61,637 bases of DNA from positions 1 to 61,637 of the forward strand of contig CALKFY010000009.1 of the NCBI GenBank assembly GCA_938084925.1. The letters are read 5' to 3'. Under the pieces are notes generated by a model. The model was given only the letters and a program-made list of their open reading frames with translations. It was not told where the DNA came from and did no database searches. Positions 1 through 8,660 of the stretch are shown here, piece after piece. Position 1 is the stretch's first letter. The number at the start of each line of letters is the position of its first letter. The position numbers and the translations under genes are program-made. The DNA is from an uncultured Pseudomonadales bacterium. Lineage in GTDB: Bacteria > Pseudomonadota > Gammaproteobacteria > Pseudomonadales > Balneatricaceae.

Positions 1-86
1 CCTTTGGCAGCGATAGCTTGCGCCATGGCCAAACCTAGGCCACGAGCAGCACCGGTAACAACAAAAACTTTATCTTGTACTTGCAT
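1..86 (-). CDS. Short-chain dehydrogenase/reductase, N-terminal part only (cut by window edge)
   Basis: The first 28 codons of a Rossmann-fold SDR are visible. The ATG is at 84-86, preceded by AAGGGT, and the peptide carries the NAD(P)-binding TGxxxGxG motif as TGAARGLG at residues 12-19. The rest lies outside the window. It is the last visible gene of the leftward valine/isoleucine operon, 6 bp after mmsB. In such clusters an SDR is often the 3-hydroxy-2-methylbutyryl-CoA dehydrogenase of isoleucine breakdown, but that role is inferred from context; the SDR family is clear. Confidence 0.75.
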   Translation of the reverse strand, partial: MQVQDKVFVVTGAARGLGLAMAQAIAAK

Positions 87-92
87 GCTAGC

Positions 93-980
93 TTACCCTT
101 TTTGGTAGTGTTGAAAGATACTGGAGAAATCCATACGGCCATTGCCTTCTTCACCGTGAGCGGCAAATAACGCAGCGGCTTGCTTGCCCATCGGTACCAT
201 AGATTCACCGGCATCAGCTGCACCTAGTGCTAAACCTAAATCCTTGTTCATTAGGTCAACCATAAAGCCACCTTGGTAGTCGTTGCTAGAGGGCACGCCT
301 TCCATAACACCAGGTACTGGGTTGTAGATTTCTAGGGTCCAGTTACGGCCCGAACTCTTCACCATGATGTCAGACAAAACCTTAGGGTCTAGGCCATTGT
401 CGATGCCTAGTTGTAGGGCTTCGGCAGTACCTGCCATCAATACGCTTAGTAGCATGTTGTTACACATCTTAGCGATCTGACCAGCACCAGCAGCACCAGC
501 ATGGAAGATGTTTTTACCCATCGCTTCTAGGAACGGCTTAGCGCGTTCAAAACTAGCCGCTTCACCGCCTACGATAAAGCTCAAAGTACCCGCTGTAGCA
601 CCGCTAACACCGCCAGATACTGGCGCATCAACGAATAGGATATCGGCTGCGGCAGCGGCAGCACCCACTTCTTGTGCTGTAGCGACGTCGATAGTACTGG
701 AATCTACTACCAAGGTACCGGCAGGCATTTGTGCTAATAGGCCTTCTGGACCTGTATACAAACCAGCTACATGTTTACCAGCAGGCAACATGCTCACTAC
801 CACTTCAGCACCTTGTACGGCAGCCAAAGCGGAATCGGCAGTCTTACCACCAGCTTGCTCGAAGGTAGCCAAGGCTTCTGGCATTAAATCAAATGCGGTG
901 ACGCTGTGGCCAGCCTTTACTAGGTTAGCGGCCATTGGGCCACCCATGTTACCAAGGCCAATAAATGCAATATTTGTCAT
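93..980 (-). CDS. mmsB: 3-hydroxyisobutyrate dehydrogenase
   Basis: Catalyses NAD-dependent oxidation of 3-hydroxyisobutyrate to methylmalonate semialdehyde in valine breakdown. The 295-aa length is normal for the beta-hydroxyacid dehydrogenase family. The Rossmann motif GLGNMG is at residues 8-13, the substrate-binding DAPVSGG at 118-124, and the catalytic lysine in GQIAKMCNN at K171. It lies 26 bp after the 3-hydroxyisobutyryl-CoA hydrolase gene, which makes its substrate, so the two steps are consecutive in one operon. A methylmalonate-semialdehyde dehydrogenase (mmsA) is not in the window and may lie beyond its left edge. Confidence 0.93.
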   Translation of the reverse strand: MTNIAFIGLGNMGGPMAANLVKAGHSVTAFDLMPEALATFEQAGGKTADSALAAVQGAEVVVSMLPAGKHVAGLYTGPEGLLAQMPAGTLVVDSSTIDVATAQEVGAAAAAADILFVDAPVSGGVSGATAGTLSFIVGGEAASFERAKPFLEAMGKNIFHAGAAGAGQIAKMCNNMLLSVLMAGTAEALQLGIDNGLDPKVLSDIMVKSSGRNWTLEIYNPVPGVMEGVPSSNDYQGGFMVDLMNKDLGLALGAADAGESMVPMGKQAAALFAAHGEEGNGRMDFSSIFQHYQKG

Positions 981-1006
981 GTTAATTCTCCGTCGCTTAA
1001 TGGTTA

Positions 1007-2092
1007 TTAAGCATAGTCAGGCAGAGCAATGCCCTGCTGATTATAAAAACTGTCTACCCATTCGGTGGGCACATCTTCCAAAGTCTTGTAGCGCCACTCG
1101 GGCTGCCCGTCTTTGTCTATTAGCAAGGCGCGAATGCCTTCTACAAACTCACCCTTTTGCGTAGCGTTTACACCTAGGTAGTATTCTTGCATAAAGGCTT
1201 CGTGCCATTCGCTGATAGGGTGCTGTTGTTGACGATAAGTCAGGTGCTGGCTTGTAGGTGAGCCTTTGCTCATAGCCTTTATAGCCTTGTCCATCCATTT
1301 ACCACGACCTTGCAAAGCAGCAATAGCTGCCACAACGTCTACCAAACTTGGCTCATTCATAGCTGCGCTTAGTTGATCCCAAAATTCGTTGATATCAGAA
1401 GCTGGGGCATCGGCTTCAGCTAGTTGCATAGCCTCGGCTTGGGCTTTTACAAAAGCCAAAGCATCGGCAGATGGCGAGCCCGTTTGTAAAGCAGCAATCA
1501 AGTCTTCATAGGCGTCTTCAGCTAATAGCACGTCAGCCAACTGTAAACGACAGGAATCCGTACCGTTGACCATGGCCGCCGTTAAGCCCAAAAACAGACC
1601 TAGTTTGTTAGGCACCTGCTGCAAAAACAGAGTGGCACCCACATCTGGGTACAAACCTATAGTAATTTCTGGCATGGCCAAACGGCTGCTTGGTGTTACC
1701 ACACGTACATCGGCTGCTTGATACAAGCCCATACCACCACCCATAACATAGCCATTACCCCAAACTACCAAAGGTGTTTTTAGATTGTGTAGGGCTAAAT
1801 CTAGGCTATATTCCGCATTGAAAAAGTCACGGCCAAAATCCGTATCGCCACTGGCCATAGCTTTGTATAGGTCGCGAATATCGCCACCGGCACAAAATGC
1901 ACGATCCCCTGCCCCTTTAAGCACAATGGCCATCACCTGCTCGTCAGCTTCCCAAGTAGGCAACTGGGCAGCAAGCTCTTCAATCATGGCAGCCGATAAG
2001 GCATTCAAAGACTTAGGTGAATTTAAAGTTGCTTCGATGATTTTGCCACCACCTTGGGTGGCGTACTCTTTTATTTGTAGAGCGTCAGTCAT
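1007..2092 (-). CDS. 3-hydroxyisobutyryl-CoA hydrolase (enoyl-CoA hydratase superfamily)
   Basis: A 361-aa crotonase-fold protein, longer than a typical 260-aa enoyl-CoA hydratase and matching the HIBCH group, which removes CoA from 3-hydroxyisobutyryl-CoA in valine breakdown. The oxyanion-hole segment FCAGGDIRDLY is near residues 66-75. The HIBCH-type active site MPEITIGLYPDVGA carries Glu142 and Asp150, the pair used for hydrolysis in this group. The gene sits between an enoyl-CoA hydratase and mmsB, its pathway neighbours. Some family members are annotated only as enoyl-CoA hydratase/isomerase; context and the E/D pair favour hydrolase. Confidence 0.88.
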   Translation of the reverse strand: MTDALQIKEYATQGGGKIIEATLNSPKSLNALSAAMIEELAAQLPTWEADEQVMAIVLKGAGDRAFCAGGDIRDLYKAMASGDTDFGRDFFNAEYSLDLALHNLKTPLVVWGNGYVMGGGMGLYQAADVRVVTPSSRLAMPEITIGLYPDVGATLFLQQVPNKLGLFLGLTAAMVNGTDSCRLQLADVLLAEDAYEDLIAALQTGSPSADALAFVKAQAEAMQLAEADAPASDINEFWDQLSAAMNEPSLVDVVAAIAALQGRGKWMDKAIKAMSKGSPTSQHLTYRQQQHPISEWHEAFMQEYYLGVNATQKGEFVEGIRALLIDKDGQPEWRYKTLEDVPTEWVDSFYNQQGIALPDYA

Positions 2093-2110
2093 AGTGTTTT
2101 ATCTAATAAG

Positions 2111-2887
2111 TTAGGAGTTAGTCCAGTTCGGCTTACGCTTTTCCAAGAAGGCTTGTACGCCTTCCGTTTGGTCGTTGCTATCAAACAAACGTACAAACTC
2201 ATCGCGCTCGTAGCCCATACCGGCAAACATGGGTTCTTTGCGTGCCGTTTGGATAAGGCGCTTACAAGCCGCAATACTGGTGGGGCTTTGACGTTCAGAC
2301 TTAGCGGCCCACTCTTTAGCCAAAGCCAGAGCGTTACCTTGTTCAGTCACTTCTTCAACCAAACCAATTTCTAAGGCTTTTGCAGCATTTACGCGCTCAC
2401 CACAAAGGATCATGCGCTTTGCCCAACCTTCACCAACCAACCAAGCTAAGTTCTGCGTACCACCAGCACATGGCAACAAGCCTACTGCGGCTTCTGGTAG
2501 CGCCATTTGCGCTTGTTCTTCAACAATACGCAGGTCGCAGGCCAAGGCTACTTCTAAACCACCACCCATGGAATAACCATTGATAGCAGCAATGCTCAAA
2601 CCACGGAACTGACTCAAGGTTTCAAAAGCACGGCCAAAGGCCGTAGACATGTCGGCAGCGACCTGCTTGTTGCCATCGGCAAACAACTTAAGGTCAGCAC
2701 CAGCCGAGAAAAACTTGTCGCCTTGACCAGTAATGATCAGGCTATATACGTCCTTGTTGGCGTTTAGCTCATGTACCAAGTCCGTTAGGGCTTCTAGGCT
2801 GTCACGAGTCCAGGTATTCGCTGGTGGGTTGTTCATGGTCACAATCGCAACGTGACCTTCAATTACAACTTGTACTGCATCACTCAT
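2111..2887 (-). CDS. Enoyl-CoA hydratase (valine/isoleucine operon)
   Basis: A 258-aa crotonase-family protein of normal length. Both catalytic glutamates of a true hydratase are present: Glu112 in MGGGLEVALACD and Glu132 in LPEAAVGLLPCAGGTQ. The oxyanion-hole segment FFSAGADLK is near residues 59-67. It most likely hydrates methacrylyl-CoA and/or tiglyl-CoA made by the acyl-CoA dehydrogenase encoded 16 bp upstream, feeding the hydrolase encoded 18 bp downstream. The fold and reaction class are clear; the exact substrate is inferred from the operon. Confidence 0.88.
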   Translation of the reverse strand: MSDAVQVVIEGHVAIVTMNNPPANTWTRDSLEALTDLVHELNANKDVYSLIITGQGDKFFSAGADLKLFADGNKQVAADMSTAFGRAFETLSQFRGLSIAAINGYSMGGGLEVALACDLRIVEEQAQMALPEAAVGLLPCAGGTQNLAWLVGEGWAKRMILCGERVNAAKALEIGLVEEVTEQGNALALAKEWAAKSERQSPTSIAACKRLIQTARKEPMFAGMGYERDEFVRLFDSNDQTEGVQAFLEKRKPNWTNS

Positions 2888-2903
2888 ATGTTGCTTCTCC
2901 TAA

Positions 2904-4061
2904 TTACAATATGGCAGCGCTATCGGCCGCTAAAATGCGACGTGAAATAATCACCTTCATGATCTCGTTGGTACCTTCCAAGATACGATGTACACGCGTA
3001 TCACGCAGGTAGCGCTCCATAGGGAATTCTTTGATATAACCGTTACCGCCAAAGCACTGTAGTGCTTCATCACAGATGCCATAGCATAAGTCAGTTGCTA
3101 GGCGCTTGGCCATTGCACAATAGGTGGTAGCATCTGGGTCTTGGTTATCTAACTTAAAGGCCGCCAAACGTACCATTTGACGGGCCGCGACTAATTCCGT
3201 GTTCATGTCGGCTAGCTTAAACTGCAAACCCTGGAAAGCAGACAAGGTTTTACCAAATTGCTTACGCTCGTTGACATAGGCCAAGGCATCTTGCATGGCT
3301 TGTTGTGCTGTACCTAGGCTACAGGTCGCGATGTTAATACGTCCGCCGTCCAAACCCTTCATGGCAATTTTAAAGCCTTCGCCTTCAGCACCTAACATCT
3401 GATTTGCCGGTACACGTACCTGATCAAAGTTAATCATGCGCGTGGCTTGGGCATTCCAGCCCATCTTGTCTTCTTTGCGACCAAAGCTAATACCGTCGCT
3501 ATTAGAATCCAAAACAAAAGCTGAGATGCCTTTAGGGCCGTCTTCACCGGTACGGGCCATGACGACCAATACGTCGGTTTCGCCAGCACCAGAGATAAAT
3601 ACCTTGGAGCCAGTGACTACGTAATCATCACCGTCTTTAACTGCCTTGGTTTTCAAAGAAGCCGCATCAGAACCCGCATTAGGCTCAGTTAAGCAGTAGG
3701 ATGCCAAATATTGACCAGAGGTTAGCTTCTCGCCGTACTTTTCACAAGCAGCTGCCTGCCCGAAGTCGGTCACCATCCAAGTGGCCATGTTATGAATGGT
3801 CAACATGGCTGTGGTAGTAGTACAACCCATAGCCAGCTGCTCAAAGATCAAGGATGAATCCAAACGACTCAAGCCCAAACCGCCCCACTGCGGATTTGCA
3901 TAAAGACCACAAAAGCCTAGTTCGCCAGCTTGCTGCATGGCTGCCAATGGCCAGATAGCTTCTGCATCCCACTTGGCAGCATTAGGTGCCAACTCATTTA
4001 GAGAAAACTGTTCCGCTAGGTCAACAAAGGCACGTTGATCTTCGTTTAAATTAAAATCCAC
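2904..4061 (-). CDS. Acyl-CoA dehydrogenase, probable isobutyryl-CoA/2-methylbutyryl-CoA dehydrogenase
   Basis: An FAD-dependent acyl-CoA dehydrogenase of 385 aa. The flavin/substrate signature CLTEPNAGSDAASLKT lies in the first half. The C-terminal ILEGTNEIMKVIISR carries the usual catalytic base at Glu362, where short-chain and branched 2-methyl acyl-CoA dehydrogenases have it. Position between the thiolase and the enoyl-CoA hydratase of the leftward operon suggests oxidation of isobutyryl-CoA (valine) and perhaps 2-methylbutyryl-CoA (isoleucine). Electrons would pass to ETF, which is not encoded here. Substrate is inferred; a general short-chain role is possible. Confidence 0.88.
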   Translation of the reverse strand: MDFNLNEDQRAFVDLAEQFSLNELAPNAAKWDAEAIWPLAAMQQAGELGFCGLYANPQWGGLGLSRLDSSLIFEQLAMGCTTTTAMLTIHNMATWMVTDFGQAAACEKYGEKLTSGQYLASYCLTEPNAGSDAASLKTKAVKDGDDYVVTGSKVFISGAGETDVLVVMARTGEDGPKGISAFVLDSNSDGISFGRKEDKMGWNAQATRMINFDQVRVPANQMLGAEGEGFKIAMKGLDGGRINIATCSLGTAQQAMQDALAYVNERKQFGKTLSAFQGLQFKLADMNTELVAARQMVRLAAFKLDNQDPDATTYCAMAKRLATDLCYGICDEALQCFGGNGYIKEFPMERYLRDTRVHRILEGTNEIMKVIISRRILAADSAAIL

Positions 4062-4083
4062 AATAGGTTCCTTTAGTCATTTT

Positions 4084-5262
4084 CTACACTAGCTCAACGG
4101 CAATCGCCGTAGCTTCACCGCCACCAATACATAGGCTAGCCATACCGCGCTTTAAGCCTTTGTTTTGTAGTGCTGTAATCAGGGTCAAAATAATACGTGA
4201 ACCCGTGGAGCCGATAGGATGGCCCTGGGCACAGGCACCGCCATAAACGTTGACCTTATCAGCTGGAATATTAAGCTCTTGTATGGCCAACATAGTCACC
4301 ATGGCAAAGGCTTCGTTAATTTCAAATAGGTCTACGTCGTCTACGCTCCAATCAAGCTTAGCCAAAAGTTTTTCCATGGCTCCGATTGGCGCAATAGTAA
4401 ATTCAGCCGGCTTGCGAGCGTGACTGCTAATACCCAAAATCTTGGCAGCTGGCTGCAAACCCTGTGCTTGTACTGTCGCCTCAGAGGCCAAGATCAAAGC
4501 TGAAGCACCATCAGAAATTGAACTGGAGTTAGCGGCAGTCAAGGTACCATCTTTTTTGAAGGCTGGGCGTAAACTAGGAATCTTTGCAACATTAGCTTGG
4601 CCAGGTTGTTCATCGATGTTAACACTGGACTCACCTTTGCGGCTTTTTACCAAAACAGGACTAATTTCTTTATCTAGGTCACCATTAGCAATGGCGGCAT
4701 TGGCTTTAGTCAAGGAGCCAATAGCAAAGTCATCCATCTGTTCACGGGTCAAACCATAATCATCAGCGGTGTTTTGTGCAAAGCTGCCCATTAGGCCACC
4801 TTCGTAGGCGTCTTCTAAGCCATCCATGAACATATGGTCCATTACTTGGCCGTGACCCATGCGTAAACCCTGACGCACCTTAGGTAGGATATAAGGTGAG
4901 TTGGTCATGCTTTCCATGCCACCACACACCATGACTTCTGCAGAACCCGCTTTAATAGCGTTATAACCCATAATGGTGGTTTGCATACCAGAGCCACACA
5001 TCTTGTTAACGGTGGTACAAGGTACGGACTTATCGAGACCGGCACCCAAAGCGGCTTGGCGTGCTGGTGCTTGACCTTGGCCGGCTGGCAATACACAGCC
5101 CATGTAAACTTCATTGACACTCGTTGTATCAATAGCCGCACGAGTTAGGGCCCCTTCTATAGCAACAGCACCCAATTGTGAGGCTGTAAGGCTTGCCAAA
5201 CTGCCATTCAAACCGCCCATTGGGGTGCGGCTACCAGCAACGATATATACATTGTCAGACAT
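4084..5262 (-). CDS. Acetyl-CoA C-acetyltransferase (thiolase)
   Basis: A thiolase of 392 aa with all the catalytic residues: the acylated Cys89 in VNKMCGSGMQ, His348 in AQGHPIGSTGS and Cys378 in SLCIGGGEA. It can condense or cleave acetoacetyl-CoA and, in isoleucine breakdown, cleave 2-methylacetoacetyl-CoA. It is the first gene of the leftward operon and reads away from liuR across a 126-bp gap holding the probable LiuR operator, so it is likely induced with the leucine genes. The set of a thiolase here, HMG-CoA lyase and acetoacetyl-CoA synthetase opposite forms a complete acetoacetate-handling group. Confidence 0.93.
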   Translation of the reverse strand: MSDNVYIVAGSRTPMGGLNGSLASLTASQLGAVAIEGALTRAAIDTTSVNEVYMGCVLPAGQGQAPARQAALGAGLDKSVPCTTVNKMCGSGMQTTIMGYNAIKAGSAEVMVCGGMESMTNSPYILPKVRQGLRMGHGQVMDHMFMDGLEDAYEGGLMGSFAQNTADDYGLTREQMDDFAIGSLTKANAAIANGDLDKEISPVLVKSRKGESSVNIDEQPGQANVAKIPSLRPAFKKDGTLTAANSSSISDGASALILASEATVQAQGLQPAAKILGISSHARKPAEFTIAPIGAMEKLLAKLDWSVDDVDLFEINEAFAMVTMLAIQELNIPADKVNVYGGACAQGHPIGSTGSRIILTLITALQNKGLKRGMASLCIGGGEATAIAVELV

Positions 5263-5324
5263 TATAATTTTTTCCTGTGCTACAAATATCTAAGTCATTT
5301 TGTGCATTTTTTAAGCGAAACCAA

Positions 5325-5346
5325 TTGACGTTTACGTTAACGTCAA
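5325..5346. promoter_or_regulatory. Probable LiuR operator overlapping divergent promoters
   Basis: A 22-bp inverted repeat, TTGACGTT (5325-5332) and AACGTCAA (5339-5346) with a 6-bp centre, lies in the gap between the thiolase gene and liuR. Its left arm begins with a consensus -35 (TTGACG), followed 18 bp later by TAATAT at 5349-5354 as a possible -10 for liuR. This layout, a palindrome in the spacer of a slightly long promoter, is how MerR-family activators work. The palindrome is seen directly; its recognition by LiuR is inferred. Confidence 0.75.
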
Positions 5347-5388
5347 CTTAATATACACCCATCGGTCACAAACTGCAGCGATTTTTTC

Positions 5389-5796
5389 ATGCCTGAGACT
5401 ACTTTTACCATTGGTCAATTGTCGAATGAATTCGACATTACCGCCCGTAGCATCCGCTTTTATGAGGATAAGGGCCTGCTATGCCCTGTGCGTGAAGGCC
5501 AAAAACGCATCTATCACAAGCAAGACCGCACCCGCCTCAAACTTATCTTGCGCGGCAAACGCATCGGCCTAGCTTTAGACGAAATTGCGCAGATCATTGA
5601 TCTGTACGACCCTGCCGCCACCAATAACGATCAACAGCTTCTTGTTTTGTTAAATAAGATCAAGCAGCGCCAAGCTGCCCTTAACCAACAACTACAAGAT
5701 ATTTATGACTTACAGGAAGAGCTATCCTCGGCGGCCCAACGCTGCCAAGAAGCTTTGACTGACCCTACTCTAAAAAAGGAAGAAGCCCATGTTTAG
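5389..5796 (+). CDS. liuR: MerR-family regulator of branched-chain amino acid catabolism
   Basis: A 135-aa MerR-family protein with an N-terminal winged helix-turn-helix ([20 protein letters not shown] at about residues 6-25) and a C-terminal dimerisation helix (about 85-125), with no large effector domain and no metal-binding cysteines. LiuR proteins of gammaproteobacteria have this size and lie directly before liuA. The last 8 bp overlap the liuA start, so regulator and first enzyme are translationally linked. It should control its own operon and the divergent thiolase operon through the palindrome at 5325-5346. Confidence 0.92.
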   Translation: MPETTFTIGQLSNEFDITARSIRFYEDKGLLCPVREGQKRIYHKQDRTRLKLILRGKRIGLALDEIAQIIDLYDPAATNNDQQLLVLLNKIKQRQAALNQQLQDIYDLQEELSSAAQRCQEALTDPTLKKEEAHV

Positions 5797-6958
5797 TACC
5801 TATAGCAGCCTTAACTTTGGTCATGGTGAAACCATCGATATGTTACGCGATCAAGTGAACCAGTTTGCCGCTCAAGAAATTGCACCACTGGCCGAAGAAA
5901 TAGATCTGAACAACCAGTTCCCTATGCACCTGTGGGAAAAGATGGGCGAAATGGGTCTACTAGGTGTTACCTGTAAAGAAGAATTCGGTGGCGCCGAGAT
6001 GGGCTACCTAGCGCACTGTATCGCTATGGAAGAAATTAGCCGCGCTTCTGCCTCCGTTGGCCTAAGCTACGGCGCCCACTCCAACCTATGCGTTAACCAA
6101 ATCCACCGTCATGGTACGGATGAGCAAAAAGCCAAGTACCTACCTAAGCTAATTACTGGTGAACACGTTGGCGCTTTGGCCATGAGTGAGCCAGGTGCCG
6201 GCTCTGACGTAGTAAGCATGCGTCTTAAAGCAGAAAAGCAAGGCGATAAGTACATTCTTAACGGCAACAAGATGTGGATCACCAACGGTCCTGATGCCAG
6301 CACTTATGTCATCTATGCCAAGACTGACGTAGATGCAGGCCCTAAAGGCATTACCGCTTTCATCGTAGAACATGACTACCCAGGCTTTAGCCGCGCCCAG
6401 AAGCTAGACAAGCTTGGCATGCGTGGCTCTAACACCTGTGAGCTAGTATTTGAAGATTGCGAAGTACCAGCAGAAAACATTCTTGGTCAGCTTAACGGTG
6501 GCGTACGCGTACTAATGAGCGGCCTAGACTACGAACGTGTTGTCTTGTCTGGCGGCCCACTAGGTATCATGCAGGCATGTATGGACGTGGTTGTTCCTTA
6601 TATTCACGATCGTAAGCAATTTGGCCAAAGCATTGGTGAATTCCAACTAGTACAAGGCAAGATTGCTGACATGTATACGCAAATGAACGCTGCCCGCTCC
6701 TACGTCTATGCCGTAGCCGCCGCTTGTGACCGTGGTGAAACCACACGTAAGGATTCTGCAGGCGCTATCTTGTTTGCTGCTGAACTGGCTACCAAGATGT
6801 CCTTGGACGCTATCCAGCTTCTAGGCGGCACCGGTTACATCAACGAAGCGCCAACAGGTCGCTTGCTACGTGATGCCAAGTTGTATGAGATTGGTGCCGG
6901 CACCTCCGAAATCCGTCGCATGTTAATCGGCCGCGAACTATTTAACGAGTCTAATTAA
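5789..6958 (+). CDS. liuA: Isovaleryl-CoA dehydrogenase
   Basis: Oxidises isovaleryl-CoA to 3-methylcrotonyl-CoA, the first committed step of leucine breakdown after the keto-acid dehydrogenase. The 389-aa protein has the acyl-CoA dehydrogenase signatures ([10 protein letters not shown] at 131-140, KMWITNG at 161-167). The canonical C-terminal catalytic Glu is replaced (EIGAGTSEI), and a Glu is found at residue 249 in GLDYERVVL. This shifted base is the mark of isovaleryl-CoA dehydrogenases, so the substrate call is firm. GGAAGAAG precedes the ATG, which overlaps the end of liuR. Confidence 0.95.
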   Translation: MFSTYSSLNFGHGETIDMLRDQVNQFAAQEIAPLAEEIDLNNQFPMHLWEKMGEMGLLGVTCKEEFGGAEMGYLAHCIAMEEISRASASVGLSYGAHSNLCVNQIHRHGTDEQKAKYLPKLITGEHVGALAMSEPGAGSDVVSMRLKAEKQGDKYILNGNKMWITNGPDASTYVIYAKTDVDAGPKGITAFIVEHDYPGFSRAQKLDKLGMRGSNTCELVFEDCEVPAENILGQLNGGVRVLMSGLDYERVVLSGGPLGIMQACMDVVVPYIHDRKQFGQSIGEFQLVQGKIADMYTQMNAARSYVYAVAAACDRGETTRKDSAGAILFAAELATKMSLDAIQLLGGTGYINEAPTGRLLRDAKLYEIGAGTSEIRRMLIGRELFNESN

Positions 6959-6959
6959 T

Positions 6960-7016
6960 GTAGGTCGGACTTCAGTCCGACAATTCAATGCTTCGTCGGA
7001 CTGAAGTCCGACCTAC
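6960..7016. repeat. Palindromic REPIN-like element inside the liu operon (family A)
   Basis: Two perfect 22-bp inverted arms (6960-6981 and 6995-7016) are separated by 13 bp. Each arm is itself an inverted repeat, GTCGGAC-TTCA-GTCCGAC. This double structure is typical of REP/REPIN elements. It fills nearly all of the liuA-liuB gap and would fold into a strong hairpin in the operon mRNA. No other copy is seen in this window. Confidence 0.9.
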
Positions 7017-7042
7017 ACAAGATTAAACAATGGATTTATCCT

Positions 7043-8650
7043 ATGGCAACACTTAACAGTCAAGTAAACAGCCAGTCGGCCGAGTTTAAGGCCAAGGCCG
7101 AAGCCATGCAGGCCGTAGTAGCGGATCTGCAATGGCAGATAAGCAAGGTTAACAGCGGCGGCGGTGAAAAATACCAAGCCAAGCACCTAGCCCGTGGCAA
7201 ATTGCTACCGCGTCAGCGTATTGAGCAGCTTTTGGACTTTGCCTCACCGTTTTTGGAATTGTCCCAGTTGGCAGCCCATGGCATGTACGGCATGGATATT
7301 CCTAGCGCCGGCATCATCTGTGGTGTTGGCCTAGTACAAGGTCGCCATTGCATGATCATTGCCAACGATGCCACAGTTAAGGGCGGTACCTACTTCCCCA
7401 TGACTGTGAAGAAGCATCTGCGGGCCCAAGAAATTGCCCAGCAGAACAACTTGCCTTGTATTTATCTAGTAGACTCCGGGGGTGCCAACCTACCTCAACA
7501 AGACGAAGTATTCCCTGACAAGCAGCACTTTGGCCGTATCTTCTTTAACCAAGCTAATATGTCTGCCATGGGTATTCCACAGATTGCCGTGGTAATGGGC
7601 TCTTGTACTGCCGGTGGTGCTTACGTACCAGCCATGGCGGACGAAAGTATTATCGTTAAACAGCAAGGTACTATCTTCCTAGCTGGCCCACCATTGGTGA
7701 AGGCCGCGACAGGTGAAGAAGTATCTGCCGAAGAACTCGGTGGTGCCGATACTCACTGTCGTACCTCAGGCGTGGCCGATCACTACGCTGAAGACGACGA
7801 ACACGCTTTGTTGATTGCTCGTCAATGTCTTGCTAACTGCCCACAAACCAGTGGTAATAGCTTAGCCCGTAAAGACAGCCTACCTCCGCGCCACCCTGCC
7901 GAAGAAATTTACGGCATTGTTGGTACGGATCTGCGTAAGCCGTTTGATGTGCGTGATGTAATCGCTAGAGTGGTTGACGATTCACAGTTTGACGAATTTA
8001 AAGCCTTATACGGTACTACCCTAGTTTGCGGCTTTGCCCATTTAGATGGTTATCCTATCGGTATCGTGGCTAACAACGGCGTTTTGTTTTCTGAGTCAGC
8101 ACAAAAAGGTGCTCACTTTATCGAGCTATGCTGCCAACGTAATATTCCTTTGGTGTTCTTACAGAACATCACCGGCTTTATGGTGGGCAAGAAATACGAA
8201 GCCGAAGGTATCGCCAAGCATGGCGCTAAGATGGTGATGGCTGTGGCGTGCGCCAAGGTACCTAAGTTTACCATTTTGATTGGTGGTAGCTACGGTGCTG
8301 GTAACTACGGCATGTGTGGCCGCGCTTACGAACCTAACTTTATGTGGATGTGGCCTAACAGTCGCATCTCTGTCATGGGTGGCGAGCAAGCTGCTGGTGT
8401 ACTTACCCAAGTTAAGCGCGATCAATTGGCCGCCCGCGGTGAAGCATTCAGCGCCGAAGACGAAGCTGCGATGCGCGACCCAGTTTTGGCCCAGTACGAA
8501 GAACAAGGCCACCCCTACTACGCCAGTGCGCGCTTGTGGGATGACGGCATTATCGATCCGGCGCAAACCCGTGACGTACTGAGCATGGCGCTACAAGCTA
8601 GCCTCAACAAACCAGAACAAGAAACACGCTTTGGCGTGTTCCGCATGTAA
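7043..8650 (+). CDS. liuB: 3-methylcrotonyl-CoA carboxylase, carboxyltransferase (beta) subunit
   Basis: Transfers the carboxyl group from biotin to 3-methylcrotonyl-CoA, giving 3-methylglutaconyl-CoA. The 535-aa length is the family norm. The N-terminal half holds the acyl-CoA subdomain ([26 protein letters not shown]) and the C-terminal half the carboxybiotin subdomain ([35 protein letters not shown]). The ATG at 7043 follows the family A repeat. It works with the biotin subunit LiuD, encoded two genes downstream; liuC lies between, as in the Pseudomonas liu operon. Confidence 0.95.
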   Translation: MATLNSQVNSQSAEFKAKAEAMQAVVADLQWQISKVNSGGGEKYQAKHLARGKLLPRQRIEQLLDFASPFLELSQLAAHGMYGMDIPSAGIICGVGLVQGRHCMIIANDATVKGGTYFPMTVKKHLRAQEIAQQNNLPCIYLVDSGGANLPQQDEVFPDKQHFGRIFFNQANMSAMGIPQIAVVMGSCTAGGAYVPAMADESIIVKQQGTIFLAGPPLVKAATGEEVSAEELGGADTHCRTSGVADHYAEDDEHALLIARQCLANCPQTSGNSLARKDSLPPRHPAEEIYGIVGTDLRKPFDVRDVIARVVDDSQFDEFKALYGTTLVCGFAHLDGYPIGIVANNGVLFSESAQKGAHFIELCCQRNIPLVFLQNITGFMVGKKYEAEGIAKHGAKMVMAVACAKVPKFTILIGGSYGAGNYGMCGRAYEPNFMWMWPNSRISVMGGEQAAGVLTQVKRDQLAARGEAFSAEDEAAMRDPVLAQYEEQGHPYYASARLWDDGIIDPAQTRDVLSMALQASLNKPEQETRFGVFRM

Positions 8651-8660
8651 GGAGCGCACC

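Noticed and set aside
508-1164. A 218-aa reading frame on the plus strand opposite mmsB
   Set aside because: It lies antisense to a well-supported enzyme gene, shows no known domain and has the biased composition of a shadow frame.
6960-7016. CRISPR or tandem repeat array
   Set aside because: There is one inverted pair, not direct repeats with unique spacers; no CRISPR array was seen anywhere in the window.
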